Source: Alkalibaculum sporogenes (GTDB lineage: Bacteria > Bacillota > Clostridia > Eubacteriales > Alkalibacteraceae). Taken from it: a stretch of DNA of 64,000 nt. A program made the position numbers and the translations under genes. Shown piece after piece: positions 45,217 through 54,935 of this stretch; position 1 is the first letter of the stretch; each line of letters opens with the position of its first letter. The stretch is taken from contig NZ_WHNX01000011.1 of NCBI RefSeq assembly GCF_009362815.1, positions 48,485-112,484 on the forward strand. The letters run 5' to 3'. The notes under the pieces were generated by a model. The model was not told the DNA's origin and searched no databases. It saw only the letters and a program-made list of their open reading frames with translations.

Positions 45217-45957
45217 TTAGAGAGAACGAGCTATAGTTTTATATCTAATGATAGAACATATTATGGCTATAAATCCAATTCCAAGTGTAATGATTAAGGC
45301 TGGAATAGTCGATAAAGTAGTATGTAAATTGTAAGCAGAGTCAGTAAAAGCTTGCATAATATATGTTGCTGGCAATAGTTGACCTAAAATACGCAAAGGT
45401 TCTGGCAACAATTCAGCTGGAAACATAATGCCCCCTAACATCATAGTAGGAAGAAATACTACTTGTGATAGCATCATCGCTACAGATTGACTACGAGCTA
45501 AAACCCCTATCAATAAACCGATTGCCAACATCGTAAATAGTAAAACAGTAAGGGTGACAAAATATGCAGGTATATTTACTACTATATTTGCTCCGTAAAA
45601 TAAAGGTGCAGTAAAGAAAATAACAAGGGATACTATCGTTAAATGTAATCCAGTACTAATCCCTTGTATGAAAAAGACAGCCCAAGCAGGTATACCATAA
45701 ACTTTAAAACCTCGTAGAACACCAGATTCATACATTCGTACAATTGGCGCAGGCATACCAAGGACAGCTCCCATTGTTACAGAAAATATAGTCATGCTGG
45801 CAGCTAGTGTTTCTCGAGATATTGGGTTTACTGATGAAAAAACTGCGCCCATTACGAAATAAAAAAGTAAAGGGACAAAATAATAAGTCATAAGTGTTCC
45901 ATTGTCTCGTATATCAATTTTAAACTGTATTATCAGATGACGAAATAGAATATTCAT
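45217..45957 (-). CDS. ABC-2 type transporter permease
   Basis: A 246-residue protein with six predicted membrane helices and the ABC-2 signature region (QVVFLPTMMLGGIMFPAELLPEPLRILGQLLPATYIMQAF). It starts one base after the ATPase gene ends and completes a two-component exporter. Typical roles are drug, peptide or lipid export; the substrate is not evident. Confidence 0.92.
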   Translation of the reverse strand: MNILFRHLIIQFKIDIRDNGTLMTYYFVPLLFYFVMGAVFSSVNPISRETLAASMTIFSVTMGAVLGMPAPIVRMYESGVLRGFKVYGIPAWAVFFIQGISTGLHLTIVSLVIFFTAPLFYGANIVVNIPAYFVTLTVLLFTMLAIGLLIGVLARSQSVAMMLSQVVFLPTMMLGGIMFPAELLPEPLRILGQLLPATYIMQAFTDSAYNLHTTLSTIPALIITLGIGFIAIICSIIRYKTIARSL

Positions 45958-45958
45958 A

Positions 45959-46867
45959 CTATTGGCCTCCTTCTATTAAATCTAGAAAAGCTTCTTCTAA
46001 TGATGGACGCTCTACACGTAGATCTATTACTTTATCTTCATTATGTCTTACATTGTTAAGTAAAGCTATTACTGCATTTGCTGTGTCTTTACTAGTCCAA
46101 ACACCGTAGCCATCTTTTTCTTTTGAGAAATGTGCATCACCTATGTCATGTCCTGGTAATAAGCTATTATTTTGTGTTAGTAGTGTGATTCTAGTTTCAC
46201 GTCGTGCAGCAGAGGTAATTTGTGCTGGTGTACCAATTGTGGCTATTTGACCTTGGATCATAATTGCTATTCTGTCACATAGTGATTCGGCTTCTGACAT
46301 ATCGTGGGTAGCTAAAATAATCGTTGTGTTTTTGTCTTTAAGTTCTCTTACTGCTTCATGTAGTTCTGCCCTACCTTGAACATCTAGACCTGCAGTTGGT
46401 TCATCAAGAATTACAATAGTTGGATTGCATGCTAATGCAAGTGCTAAGTGCAAACGACGTTTTTGTCCAGTTGACATTTGTCCATATTGTTTGTTTGAAA
46501 GACTTTCTAAACCAAATCGTTTAAGCAGATCTAAACGAACTTGTTGACCATTCCAACCACATATTAATTGCATTGCTTCTTTAGGATGTAAGTTCTCTGG
46601 TAGCGAGGCTACTTGTAATTGTATACCAAGTATTTTACGAATCTCTTTTTCTTGTTGTTGAATATTAAATCCTGAAATGTTTATTTCTCCACCATCAGAT
46701 TTTCGCATACCCTCAATACATTCAAGAGTTGTTGTCTTACCTGCACCATTAGGTCCTAGTAAGCCAAATACCTCTCCCTTTTGCACAGAGAAATTTAGAT
46801 TGTTAACTACTGGAACTCCATTATATTTTTTTAGTAGATTATTTACTGAAATCATTGTTTCAATCAT
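45959..46867 (-). CDS. ABC transporter ATP-binding protein
   Basis: A 302-residue ATPase: Walker A LLGPNGAGKTTTLECIEG, Q-loop LGIQLQ, signature MSTGQKRRLHLALALA, Walker B TIVILDEPTAGLD and the H-loop LATHDMSEAESLC. The C-terminal ~80 residues form the extra domain seen in DrrA/CcmA-like exporters. I start at ATG 46865-46867 with GAGGAG eight bases upstream. It follows the MerR gene by 12 bases, so regulator, ATPase and permease form one operon. Confidence 0.95.
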   Translation of the reverse strand: MIETMISVNNLLKKYNGVPVVNNLNFSVQKGEVFGLLGPNGAGKTTTLECIEGMRKSDGGEINISGFNIQQQEKEIRKILGIQLQVASLPENLHPKEAMQLICGWNGQQVRLDLLKRFGLESLSNKQYGQMSTGQKRRLHLALALACNPTIVILDEPTAGLDVQGRAELHEAVRELKDKNTTIILATHDMSEAESLCDRIAIMIQGQIATIGTPAQITSAARRETRITLLTQNNSLLPGHDIGDAHFSKEKDGYGVWTSKDTANAVIALLNNVRHNEDKVIDLRVERPSLEEAFLDLIEGGQ

Positions 46868-46879
46868 GAATTTCACTCC

Positions 46880-47671
46880 TCATTCTTTCATATAACTAGA
46901 AATATCTATGTTTTGCTTTTCAAAATATACATTGAGGGCATACCCTAGCAGGTTCATAGCTTCTTTTAGTTCTACAGAATCTTCAGGCCATAGCTTTTCA
47001 TTTGAACCAACATTAAATATTTTCTGTATTTGATGTTGGTCACCATTTGTTATTTCTAGTATTATATTCCACCATCTTTTTGCTAAACTTTGCATTCGTA
47101 ATTCCTTTGGATCGGATTTTTTTTTATAAAGTTCAATTAATTCGTTAGTAAGTTCCTTTAGTAATTCATTAAACTCATGGAATTTTTTATCTCCATTTGC
47201 TTGTTCTATATAGTAATCCATTTGATTTTCATCCATGTGTCTAACCATGAAAGTATAGGGATTATTCTGTTGAGTTGAGCCTATTACTGCAATAAGTCTC
47301 TTAATATCAATATTTTGATTATGGGATAATTCTTCAATTACCTGCTCAAGAGTTTTCATGTTAAGCTGCATGTGTTGAATTTGTTGGTTTATGATGTCCT
47401 TCTGACGAATAAAAACTTTTATTAATTGTTCTGAGGAGTCTGTTGGCAATAGTTGATCTCTAATTTCTTCAAGTGAAAATCCTAGTGATTTAAGAAATAA
47501 TATCTGTTGTAGGCATACAACATCCTTTAAGGAATACATTCTCCTACCACCTTCGCTATACTTGCTGGGTTTAAGCAATCCTTGTGTATCATAGTACTGA
47601 AGCGTCCGAACAGTAACCCCACACTTAGATGCTAATTCCCCGACACTTAATAGTTCTTTGTTAGAATCCAT
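46880..47671 (-). CDS. MerR family regulator with long effector domain
   Basis: A 263-residue activator. The DNA-binding domain is unmistakable (LLSVGELASKCGVTVRTLQYYDTQGLLKPSKYSEGGRRMYS), followed by the dimerisation helix and a ~140-residue C-terminal part of TipAS-like character (LAKRWWNIILEITNGDQHQI). TipA-type proteins bind drugs. It is encoded ahead of the ABC exporter on the same strand and has a promoter with the elongated spacer that MerR proteins remodel, so drug-induced export is a reasonable inference. Confidence 0.93.
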   Translation of the reverse strand: MDSNKELLSVGELASKCGVTVRTLQYYDTQGLLKPSKYSEGGRRMYSLKDVVCLQQILFLKSLGFSLEEIRDQLLPTDSSEQLIKVFIRQKDIINQQIQHMQLNMKTLEQVIEELSHNQNIDIKRLIAVIGSTQQNNPYTFMVRHMDENQMDYYIEQANGDKKFHEFNELLKELTNELIELYKKKSDPKELRMQSLAKRWWNIILEITNGDQHQIQKIFNVGSNEKLWPEDSVELKEAMNLLGYALNVYFEKQNIDISSYMKE

Positions 47672-47693
47672 AATTTGTTCACCTCTTAAACTG

Positions 47694-47724
47694 ATTGTAT
47701 AATATAACGTAGCGTAACGAGCAA
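47694..47724 (-). promoter_or_regulatory. MerR-type promoter with 19-base spacer
   Basis: TTGCTC (47719-47724) and TACAAT (47694-47699) are separated by 19 bases instead of 17, as at MerR-controlled promoters. The spacer contains the repeated ACG/CGT element (TAACGTAGCGTAACG read on the plus strand). Confidence 0.65.
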
Positions 47725-47959
47725 GAATTTTTAAGTTATTTAAAAAAACTTACCTTTACTCATTACTTAGGCAAAAATAATAAGATGTAAGGAAATCATA
47801 ATCTATTAAGTTTAACTTAATGAAACTTTAAATTAATATGAATAATTATCTGCAAGTAAATAATAATATTATTATCTAAATTACTATCAATAAATAATAA
47901 GATGTTAATTGTGGCGATAAAATACAACAATAAAAATGAGTAAAGGAGGAGGATTTAAA

Positions 47960-48052
47960 GTGGAAATAGCAAATCTTACAAAAGAAGAACAAGAAAAGCT
48001 TAAGGAAATAGAATCTGAATTAGGTTGTGTTTTAGTGGCTTATGAAGGTTAA
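47960..48052 (+). CDS. 30-residue small protein
   Basis: A GTG-started gene, 7 bases after the very strong site AAAGGAGGAGG, encoding MEIANLTKEEQEKLKEIESE followed by LGCVLVAYEG. It is an acidic/basic amphipathic helix with a short hydrophobic tail, and is followed by a good terminator. From memory, similar ~30-residue proteins occur in other Clostridia, but I cannot name a function. Confidence 0.65.
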   Translation: MEIANLTKEEQEKLKEIESELGCVLVAYEG

Positions 48053-48088
48053 TATTCTATTAATTTCTAATCAATTTTTTTAGCAAAT

Positions 48089-48139
48089 AAAAATACTCTA
48101 TCTTAGAATTATAATAGGTTTATAAGAAAGAGTATTTTT
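48089..48139 (+). terminator. terminator after the 30-residue protein gene
   Basis: AAATACTCT and AGAGTATTT pair, with an inner TCTTA/TAAGA extension, and the plus strand then has TTTTT. Confidence 0.8.
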
Positions 48140-48188
48140 GTATATGTGTTTTTTCAGTTTTCACGACTGATCTTTAAGTAAATGAAGA

Positions 48189-48527
48189 TTATGTATATAA
48201 TCTTATTAATTCTATATACAAATTCCCATCTTGTTTTTCTACTGTAGCATGGTCTACCATGGCACTAACAAGTACGAGTTCATCACTTTCAGTTTCACCG
48301 GCTAACTGCCAATAGTATTCTTCTACTTCAGCCTGTCGTTGCTTGTTTAATATTATTTTCAACGTATCAATATACTCGTCATCAAATTTAGTATTATATC
48401 CTAATATATGTATAATTACTTTTTCATCTCTATTGATTATTTTAAAATCTACTTCAGTTGTATCATGTAGCAGCAGTGTTAACATCTCATCTACAATTCG
48501 GCATACCTTCTTTAACTCATGTTTCAT
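48189..48527 (-). CDS. hypothetical 112-residue partner of the DUF1576 protein
   Basis: Started at ATG 48525-48527, behind GGAGAG. The soluble protein begins MKHELKKVCRIVDEMLTLLL and ends with a mixed alpha/beta region (YYWQLAGETESDELVLVSAMVDHATV). The start of this fold faintly resembles small ATPase-like anti-sigma modules, but no nucleotide motif is visible. Its start region touches the DUF1576 stop codon, so the two are coupled. Function not recognised. Confidence 0.7.
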   Translation of the reverse strand: MKHELKKVCRIVDEMLTLLLHDTTEVDFKIINRDEKVIIHILGYNTKFDDEYIDTLKIILNKQRQAEVEEYYWQLAGETESDELVLVSAMVDHATVEKQDGNLYIELIRLYT

Positions 48528-48528
48528 C

Positions 48529-49812
48529 TTATTGGCTCTCCTTTTTAAATGCATCTATCATTGGCACTACAAAACTTGCAACGATACCACCTGAAAATCC
48601 ATTATTATATAGATTCATACCACCGTGAATAATACCAACATTATTTACAAGGGTTAAATGTAACCCACCTGATAAAATTCCTATAATTACACCGTAAGTT
48701 CCAGCTATAGGAGCAATTGTTGTAGAAAATAAAACTGTTATTATAAAACTAGTACTTGAGTAGTCCATCTGATATAATAATCCACATAATAATACACCAA
48801 TAATAATGGGATAACAATTTTTAGGGTGTTTACCAAAAGCTCCAAAACCTACAATAGTAAAGATACCTGCAATTACAGGACCGTTAACAGTACCACCTAA
48901 TAATAAAACTAGAGTTAGACTTAGTAAACCAAGAATCCCCATATTAAAGAATGTCACACCATAACCGTCTAATACTGTAAAATCTGTAATCAGTCTTCCC
49001 TTGCTTCTTAATATCCTAGGATATTGTTTTACTACATCTTTATTAATAAAATAACCAATTAAAACTAAATAAATAAATAAAGCAAGTAATAATAAAATTA
49101 TAAATATGTTCTGTTGTTCATAAATAATACTGACTGGAAGTATATCTCTATTAAAATTCTTAAGAAAACTTGTGAAAACTGTTCCTATAATTCCCGCAGT
49201 AAATCCGATGTTATATAAATTAAAACCATCATGAAATTTTAGCATATGGGAAGAAAGTGGAACTATAATAAAACCTATCAATACACCGATAATTGTACCC
49301 ATAATGTAATTATAACCTGGTAGAAAAAATCCCCCAAATGTAATCTCGCTTACGATAGGCGACAATGCAGTACTAAACATAATAACCAACACAATGTTTT
49401 TTACGGGGATTCTTTGGTAACGACTATATAGATATCCTCCTAAAAATATCGGCATTATATTTAATACATTTTTACCAAAAAAAGAAAATCCTATGACAGT
49501 CAAGAATGCTGCAATTAATAATCCATTTATTCTTAACTTAAAGTGCTTAAGAATGTAAAGATTAAAAAAACCGATCATAGCTACATTTAGAAATGTAGCT
49601 CCTATACCACCTACTTTTAGAAAATCTGTTAGGAGAGTTGTAGGTGAAATAAAGATAAATAGTAGTCCTTCTATTACCCCGTCAATTCCTGTGTACTCAT
49701 AAAAAGAATAAACAATACCAAATATTAAAAATGAAATTGGAAATATACTTAATATTAATAATTTATTCTCTTTATGTAAATCTTTTTCTATAAATTCATT
49801 ATATTCTTCCAT
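48529..49812 (-). CDS. DUF1576 family membrane protein
   Basis: A 427-residue integral membrane protein with 10-12 helices. It has an internal two-fold repeat visible in matching pieces: FHDGFNLYNIGFTAGIIGT and IHGGMNLYNNGFSGGIVAS, and LLIAAFLTVIGFSFFGKN and PVIAGIFTIVGFGAFGKH. I recognise this as DUF1576, a mostly clostridial family of unknown role; the architecture suggests a transporter. It is co-transcribed with the small gene downstream. Confidence 0.8.
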   Translation of the reverse strand: MEEYNEFIEKDLHKENKLLILSIFPISFLIFGIVYSFYEYTGIDGVIEGLLFIFISPTTLLTDFLKVGGIGATFLNVAMIGFFNLYILKHFKLRINGLLIAAFLTVIGFSFFGKNVLNIMPIFLGGYLYSRYQRIPVKNIVLVIMFSTALSPIVSEITFGGFFLPGYNYIMGTIIGVLIGFIIVPLSSHMLKFHDGFNLYNIGFTAGIIGTVFTSFLKNFNRDILPVSIIYEQQNIFIILLLLALFIYLVLIGYFINKDVVKQYPRILRSKGRLITDFTVLDGYGVTFFNMGILGLLSLTLVLLLGGTVNGPVIAGIFTIVGFGAFGKHPKNCYPIIIGVLLCGLLYQMDYSSTSFIITVLFSTTIAPIAGTYGVIIGILSGGLHLTLVNNVGIIHGGMNLYNNGFSGGIVASFVVPMIDAFKKESQ

Positions 49813-50071
49813 TAGTCACCACCTTATTAATAGTTATTTTTATAATTATTTATAGAATAACATATAATTTCATATTAAGTTAAACTGTTTTATATGTAAT
49901 GGTTTTCATGATCTAGTTGTTTAAATTAACTATGAATATTCACTACACTGAATATAAGTAATTCATAGTCAAAAAAAACGAATATTTTACTAAATTAATT
50001 AGCAAAATTTTATCAAATTTGAAGAAAATTTTACCACAATAATGTCTATTATACATATTGTATGTCTAATA

Positions 50072-50080
50072 TGGTATAAT
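50072..50080 (+). promoter_or_regulatory. extended -10 promoter of the alanine symporter gene
   Basis: TGGTATAAT (TATAAT at 50075-50080) lies about 53 bases from the start; no strong -35 is present, as is common for extended -10 promoters. Confidence 0.5.
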
Positions 50081-50132
50081 TAATAGTATTTTTACTTTAT
50101 ACGAAAAATTTAAATTATATGGTGGAGGTAAA

Positions 50133-51599
50133 ATGGACAATTTATTTGAATCAGTTAAATTAGTAAACGAACAAGTAAACAACCTAGTTTGGGGTATTCC
50201 AATGTTGGTTCTTATTATAAGTACTGGTGTTTACATGACAGTTAGGACCAATTTTTTTCAAGTTACAAAAGCAAAGCTCGTAAATCAAGAGACGTTTTTA
50301 GCAATATTTACTAAGAGATCTGTAACGAAAACAGATGATAAAAAATCTATTTCTCAGTTTCAAGCTCTTTCTACGGCACTTGCAGCCACTATTGGAACTG
50401 GAAATATCGCAGGTGTAGCTGCTGCTATAACTGTAGGGGGACCTGGAGCAATATTTTGGATGTGGATATCAGCTTTCTTTGGAATGATGACTAATTTCTC
50501 TGAAAATGTTTTGGGAATTTATTATCGTAAAAGAAATTCGTCTAATGAATGGGCTGGTGGCCCAATGTATTACATAGAACATGGATTGAAAGACAAAAAA
50601 GGATTACATTATGTTGCTAAACCACTTGCAGTTATCTTTGCTATTTTTTGTATGCTTGCATCTTTTGGCATAGGAAATATGACGCAAGTTAATTCTATCT
50701 CTGGTGCACTCTTAAGTTCTTTTAACATTCCACCATTAGTTACTGGACTTACATTAGCATTACTTGCAAGTCTCGTAATTGTAGGCGGAATAAAAAGGAT
50801 TGGACAAGTTACAGAAAGAATCGTTCCTTTTATGGCATTAGCATATATTATTGGAGGTATTATAATAATGGTAGTTAATGTTAGTCAAATTCCAAGTATA
50901 TTTACAAATATATTTACTAGTGCATTTGGTTTTGATGCAGTAGCAGGAGGAATTAGTGGAACGCTTATTAAAAAAGCTATAACAATGGGTTTTAAAAGAG
51001 GAGTGTTCTCTAATGAAGCTGGTTTGGGTTCATCGGTAATGGTTCATTCAGCTTCAGACGTAAAAGAGCCGGTTGTTCAAGGTATGTGGGGGATCTTCGA
51101 AGTGTTCTTTGACACCATGATAGTATGTACTCTGACTGCATTTGCGATTCTTTCCACTGGCGTCCATGAAACAGGATTAGAAGGTGTTCCACTCGTAAGT
51201 GCCGCTTTTGCCGATGGATTTGGTAATTTTGCTGGACAGTTTGTTTCTCTTGCAATCTTGCTATTTGCTTTTTCTACCGTATTAGGCTGGTCATTTTACG
51301 GTACAAAGGCTACAGAGTATTTATTTGGTGCAAAATCAACTATTATCTATAAATCAATTTTTATCGTGTTTATTGTAATAGGAGCAACCATGAACTTAGA
51401 TTTAGCGTGGGCTATTTCAGATACACTAAATGGACTTATGGCAATACCTAACCTAATTGCTGTTCTATTACTTTCAGGTACGGTCATCAAAATTACTAAA
51501 GACTATATTAATAGAAATATTAAAAATGATAATAGTCAAGGAAAGCCGTTACTTTCGGTATACCCTGATATAAACAAAGAACAGGCTAAAAATTTATAA
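50133..51599 (+). CDS. sodium:alanine (glycine) symporter, AgcS family
   Basis: A 488-residue Na+-coupled amino-acid carrier. Family landmarks include VRTNFFQ, the ISQFQALSTALAATIGTGNIAGVA segment, GGPGAIFWMWISAFFGM, EWAGGPMYYIEHGL and FKRGVFSNEAGLGSS. About 11 helices are expected. The ribosome site GGTGGAGG is strong. It is monocistronic; a hairpin follows. Confidence 0.95.
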   Translation: MDNLFESVKLVNEQVNNLVWGIPMLVLIISTGVYMTVRTNFFQVTKAKLVNQETFLAIFTKRSVTKTDDKKSISQFQALSTALAATIGTGNIAGVAAAITVGGPGAIFWMWISAFFGMMTNFSENVLGIYYRKRNSSNEWAGGPMYYIEHGLKDKKGLHYVAKPLAVIFAIFCMLASFGIGNMTQVNSISGALLSSFNIPPLVTGLTLALLASLVIVGGIKRIGQVTERIVPFMALAYIIGGIIIMVVNVSQIPSIFTNIFTSAFGFDAVAGGISGTLIKKAITMGFKRGVFSNEAGLGSSVMVHSASDVKEPVVQGMWGIFEVFFDTMIVCTLTAFAILSTGVHETGLEGVPLVSAAFADGFGNFAGQFVSLAILLFAFSTVLGWSFYGTKATEYLFGAKSTIIYKSIFIVFIVIGATMNLDLAWAISDTLNGLMAIPNLIAVLLLSGTVIKITKDYINRNIKNDNSQGKPLLSVYPDINKEQAKNL

Positions 51600-51609
51600 T
51601 CTTCTAATT

Positions 51610-51645
51610 AAAACTGGTGTAATAATATTTATGCCAGTTTTCTTA
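51610..51645. terminator. terminator between converging symporter and hydrolase genes
   Basis: The stem AAAACTGG / CCAGTTTT (51610-51617 and 51634-51641) lies 10 bases past the symporter stop and just past the hydrolase stop on the other strand. Confidence 0.65.
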
Positions 51646-51646
51646 A

Positions 51647-52360
51647 TTATATATACTTATCTAATGTATTTACATCTTCAAAAAAAGCATAGATATCTTT
51701 AATGACATTATTAGCAGCTTTACTCCATAAAATTAGGTGTCCCGATTCATTATAAAATTTTATATTTGTATCTTCTGAAGACACGTGCTCATAAATATAA
51801 TTTGCGCTTATAGCTTTTACTGCGTCATCTTTTAAAGATTGTATAATAAGTAATGGACACTTAACATTACTTAAACTTCTTTTAGTATTAAATAATAATA
51901 GTCTAAAATTAATCAATGATTTAATTGGGAAACTAGTGCAAGATTGTATATATCGAATAGTATTGTTTAGTTTTAAATTTTTAATATCATGAAAAATATA
52001 CAAAAGAATATTCTTGAAATCCCAAAAATAGATAGGTGTATTTAATGTTACGATGGCATTTACTGAAAGTTGACTTGAAAGCTCTAAGGCAATAAGCCCA
52101 CCCATTGAAAAACCTACCATATATATTTCTTCACAACTTATAGAAAGCTCATCATAGCTGTTTTTAACAGAAAGAATCCAATCTTGGTATGAATATTTAG
52201 ACAAATCACTTCGTTTACCTGTGTGCCCTTTTAATACAGGACATAAAACTATATACCCTCCTTCTTTTAAAAAGTCTGCTAAAGGTGCAACCTCATTAAT
52301 GTTTCCGCCGAAACCATGGATTAACAGATATCCAGTTTTACTATTCATTCTTTTATTCAT
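51647..52360 (-). CDS. alpha/beta hydrolase (carboxylesterase/lysophospholipase-like)
   Basis: A 237-residue serine hydrolase. The oxyanion region is LLIHGFGGN, the nucleophile elbow is VGFSMGGLIAL, the acid probably lies in LLIIQSLKDDAV, and the catalytic histidine is in NESGHLILWS. The length and motif spacing match the monoacylglycerol lipase/carboxylesterase Est30 group. Substrate unknown. Single gene. Confidence 0.9.
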   Translation of the reverse strand: MNKRMNSKTGYLLIHGFGGNINEVAPLADFLKEGGYIVLCPVLKGHTGKRSDLSKYSYQDWILSVKNSYDELSISCEEIYMVGFSMGGLIALELSSQLSVNAIVTLNTPIYFWDFKNILLYIFHDIKNLKLNNTIRYIQSCTSFPIKSLINFRLLLFNTKRSLSNVKCPLLIIQSLKDDAVKAISANYIYEHVSSEDTNIKFYNESGHLILWSKAANNVIKDIYAFFEDVNTLDKYI

Positions 52361-52490
52361 TGTGATTTCTCCATATTCATTATTCTTTTATCTACATTCT
52401 AAGCTTTTATTACTGTAAATTTTATTAGATTATTATTAAGTATTCATTAATTCTTCTTATAGATATCCATGTTCACTCGTTTTTTTCATG

Positions 52491-52535
52491 ATAAAAAAAT
52501 AAGCTTGGAGATACTTTTATAGTATCTTCAAGCTT
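52491..52535 (-). terminator. terminator of glnN
   Basis: Arms AAGCTTGGAGATAC (52501-52514) and GTATCTTCAAGCTT (52522-52535), one mismatch, are followed on the minus strand by a run of seven T. Confidence 0.9.
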
Positions 52536-52572
52536 AGAAAAATTATAATATTTAAATAAATATTTATACATA

Positions 52573-54660
52573 TTAAACTCTAAATAGTAAATCACCGTAT
52601 GAAGGGTATGGCCAGAAATCTTCAGCAACTAGTTCTTCTAGAGCATCACATGGCTCACGTAATGCTTGCATTGCTTCAAATACTTCGAACTTATAAGCTT
52701 TAGCTTGCTCTCCTACCTCTTTAATTTCTTGAACTTTCTTTAGATCTTTTTCTAATACAGCTAATGCTTTGCTTGCCTCTGCATATAAGTTATTAATTTT
52801 AACAACAATATCTATTTGCGCAGACACATCTGCATCACTAACCACTGACTTTATATTAGTAATAGATTCTGCTACAGAGCTAACATACTCTAATACAGCA
52901 GGAAGAATCTCTTTCTTAGCAATCTGAATACTTGCTAAGGCTTCTATATTTATAGTTTTTGCATATTCTTCGAACATTATTTCTTGTCGTGCACATACTT
53001 CACCTTTAGTAAACACGCCAAATTTTTCAAATAATGCTACATATTCAGGTTTATTAAATATTTCAATAGCTTCTACAGATGTTTTAATGTTTGGAAGTCC
53101 ACGTTTCTCAGCTTCATCAACCCAGCTAGGATCATATCCATCACCGTCAAAGATAACATTAAAGTTTTCTTGAACCAATTCTTCGATTATTTTGCTTAAG
53201 CTACTCTTAAAGTCTTCTGCTTTCTCAAGTTTGTCAGCCATATCTTTTAGTATATCTGCAACAATTGTATTCAATATAATATTAGGACCGGAAATAGACA
53301 TTGTTGAACCAACCATTCTAAATTCAAATTTATTGCCGGTAAAAGCAAATGGAGAAGTCCTGTTACGGTCGGTTACGTCTTTAGGAAACTTAGGTAATGT
53401 TGTAACACCTAGATCCATATGAGTTTGTTTTGTAGAAGAAGTCAAAGCTCCATTTTTAATTTGATTAATTATATCTGTTAATTGCTCGCCTAAAAATATA
53501 GATATAATCGCTGGAGGTGCTTCATTAGCACCTAAGCGGTGGTCATTTCCTGGTGATGCAGCAGATAATCTTAATAGTGGTGCATATTTTCCTACAGCTG
53601 CAATGGTAGCTACTAAAAATGTTAAAAATTGTGCATTTTCATGTGGTGTCACTCCAGGTTCAAGTAGATTCATTTTATCTGTACCTAAAGACCAGTTATT
53701 ATGCTTACCTGAACCATTTATGCCTGCAAATGGTTTTTCGTGTAGCAAGCAAGTTAAGTCATGACGATTTGCTACCTTTACTAATGTATCCATAACAAGT
53801 TGATTGTGATCTGTTGCTATATTAGTAGTTGAGAAAATTGGAGCCATTTCGTGCTGTGCAGGGGCTACTTCATTATGTTTTGTTTTTGAAGAAATACCTA
53901 ATTTCCATAGTTCTTCATCCAAATCTTTCATGAAATCGGATACTCTATCTTTTAGAGAGCCAAAGTAGTGGTCATCCAACTCTTGCCCTTTAGGCGGTAA
54001 TGCGCCAAATAAGGTTCTACCAGTAAACATAAGGTCTTTTCTTTGTTGAGATAAAGTTTTATCAATAATAAAATATTCTTGCTCAGGTCCTACAGTAGAA
54101 GTAACTTTTTTTGTTTCTTTATCGCCAAATAATTTTAAAATACGTACGGCTTGCTCGGATACGGCTTGCATAGAACGTAGTAAAGGTGTTTTTTTATCTA
54201 ATGCCTCACCAGAGTATGAACAAAACGCTGTAGGTATGTATAAAGTGCCGTCTTTTACAAAAGCTGGTGAAGTAGCATCCCATGCTGTATAACCTCTTGC
54301 TTCAAAAGTAGCTCTCAAACCACCATTAGGGAAAGAAGAAGCATCTGGTTCACCTTGAATTAATTGTTTGCCTGAAAATTCTAAATTAACTCTTCCATCA
54401 CCAGTAGGTTCTATAAAAGAATCGTGTTTTTCAGCTGTTTTACCAGTCATTGGATGGAACCAATGAGTATAATGTGTAGCACCTTTCTCTACAGCCCAAT
54501 CTTTCATAGTGCTAGCTACTACTTCAGCAACATCAGGAGATAATCCCTCGCCTAAGTCAAGTGTCCTTTTTAATCTTTTAAAAGTATCTTTGGGAAGTCT
54601 TTGTTTCATCACTTCTTCACTAAACACATTAGTTCCAAAAATTTGCGTTAGATTTTCCAT
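52573..54660 (-). CDS. glnN: glutamine synthetase type III
   Basis: GSIII makes glutamine from glutamate, ammonia and ATP. The 695-residue length and the sequence separate it from the ~450-residue type I enzymes: [55 protein letters not shown] and [17 protein letters not shown], plus [20 protein letters not shown]. The C-terminal [11 protein letters not shown] is typical. The start ATG has an AGGAGG site. Expression is probably controlled at a terminator in the ~145-base leader. No glnR or type I glnA is nearby. Confidence 0.98.
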   Translation of the reverse strand: MENLTQIFGTNVFSEEVMKQRLPKDTFKRLKRTLDLGEGLSPDVAEVVASTMKDWAVEKGATHYTHWFHPMTGKTAEKHDSFIEPTGDGRVNLEFSGKQLIQGEPDASSFPNGGLRATFEARGYTAWDATSPAFVKDGTLYIPTAFCSYSGEALDKKTPLLRSMQAVSEQAVRILKLFGDKETKKVTSTVGPEQEYFIIDKTLSQQRKDLMFTGRTLFGALPPKGQELDDHYFGSLKDRVSDFMKDLDEELWKLGISSKTKHNEVAPAQHEMAPIFSTTNIATDHNQLVMDTLVKVANRHDLTCLLHEKPFAGINGSGKHNNWSLGTDKMNLLEPGVTPHENAQFLTFLVATIAAVGKYAPLLRLSAASPGNDHRLGANEAPPAIISIFLGEQLTDIINQIKNGALTSSTKQTHMDLGVTTLPKFPKDVTDRNRTSPFAFTGNKFEFRMVGSTMSISGPNIILNTIVADILKDMADKLEKAEDFKSSLSKIIEELVQENFNVIFDGDGYDPSWVDEAEKRGLPNIKTSVEAIEIFNKPEYVALFEKFGVFTKGEVCARQEIMFEEYAKTINIEALASIQIAKKEILPAVLEYVSSVAESITNIKSVVSDADVSAQIDIVVKINNLYAEASKALAVLEKDLKKVQEIKEVGEQAKAYKFEVFEAMQALREPCDALEELVAEDFWPYPSYGDLLFRV

Positions 54661-54719
54661 TTTTTTATTCCTCCTTAAATGAGCAATGCTCTATTAATAA
54701 ATTTATATATTTTTAGCTA

Positions 54720-54806
54720 CAAAAAAAGCGTTACTCAAATGAATCTTGAGAACGCTATGTTCAAAAAGATTATATAATTCAGGCGACAATGCCCTCTTTT
54801 TTTACT
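54720..54806 (-). promoter_or_regulatory. conditional-terminator leader of glnN, ANTAR-target-like
   Basis: On the minus strand the leader has a hairpin GGC-ATTGTC-GCC (54782-54793) whose 6-base loop has A at position 1 and G at position 4, the pattern recognised by ANTAR antiterminator proteins. After an AT linker comes a second hairpin GAAC-ATAGC-GTTC (54750-54762). This overlaps the 5' arm of an intrinsic terminator (stem 54727-54756, AGCGTT...AACGCT, then seven T). Forming the second hairpin would destroy the terminator. The second loop, however, is 5 bases on paper. Confidence 0.55.
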
Positions 54807-54814
54807 GTTAATAT

Positions 54815-54843
54815 ACTATAGCATAAATTTAATTTATTTTCAA
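54815..54843 (-). promoter_or_regulatory. promoter of glnN
   Basis: TTGAAA (54838-54843) and TATAGT (54815-54820) with a 17-base spacer; transcription would begin just before the leader hairpins. Confidence 0.75.
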
Positions 54844-54935
54844 GAGCAACTGTTTAAAATATTGTTTTTTTTCAATTAGAAATAAATTTATAGTATACAG
54901 TAGTAAAATTTATTTTCGAAACGGAGTCTATCAAT

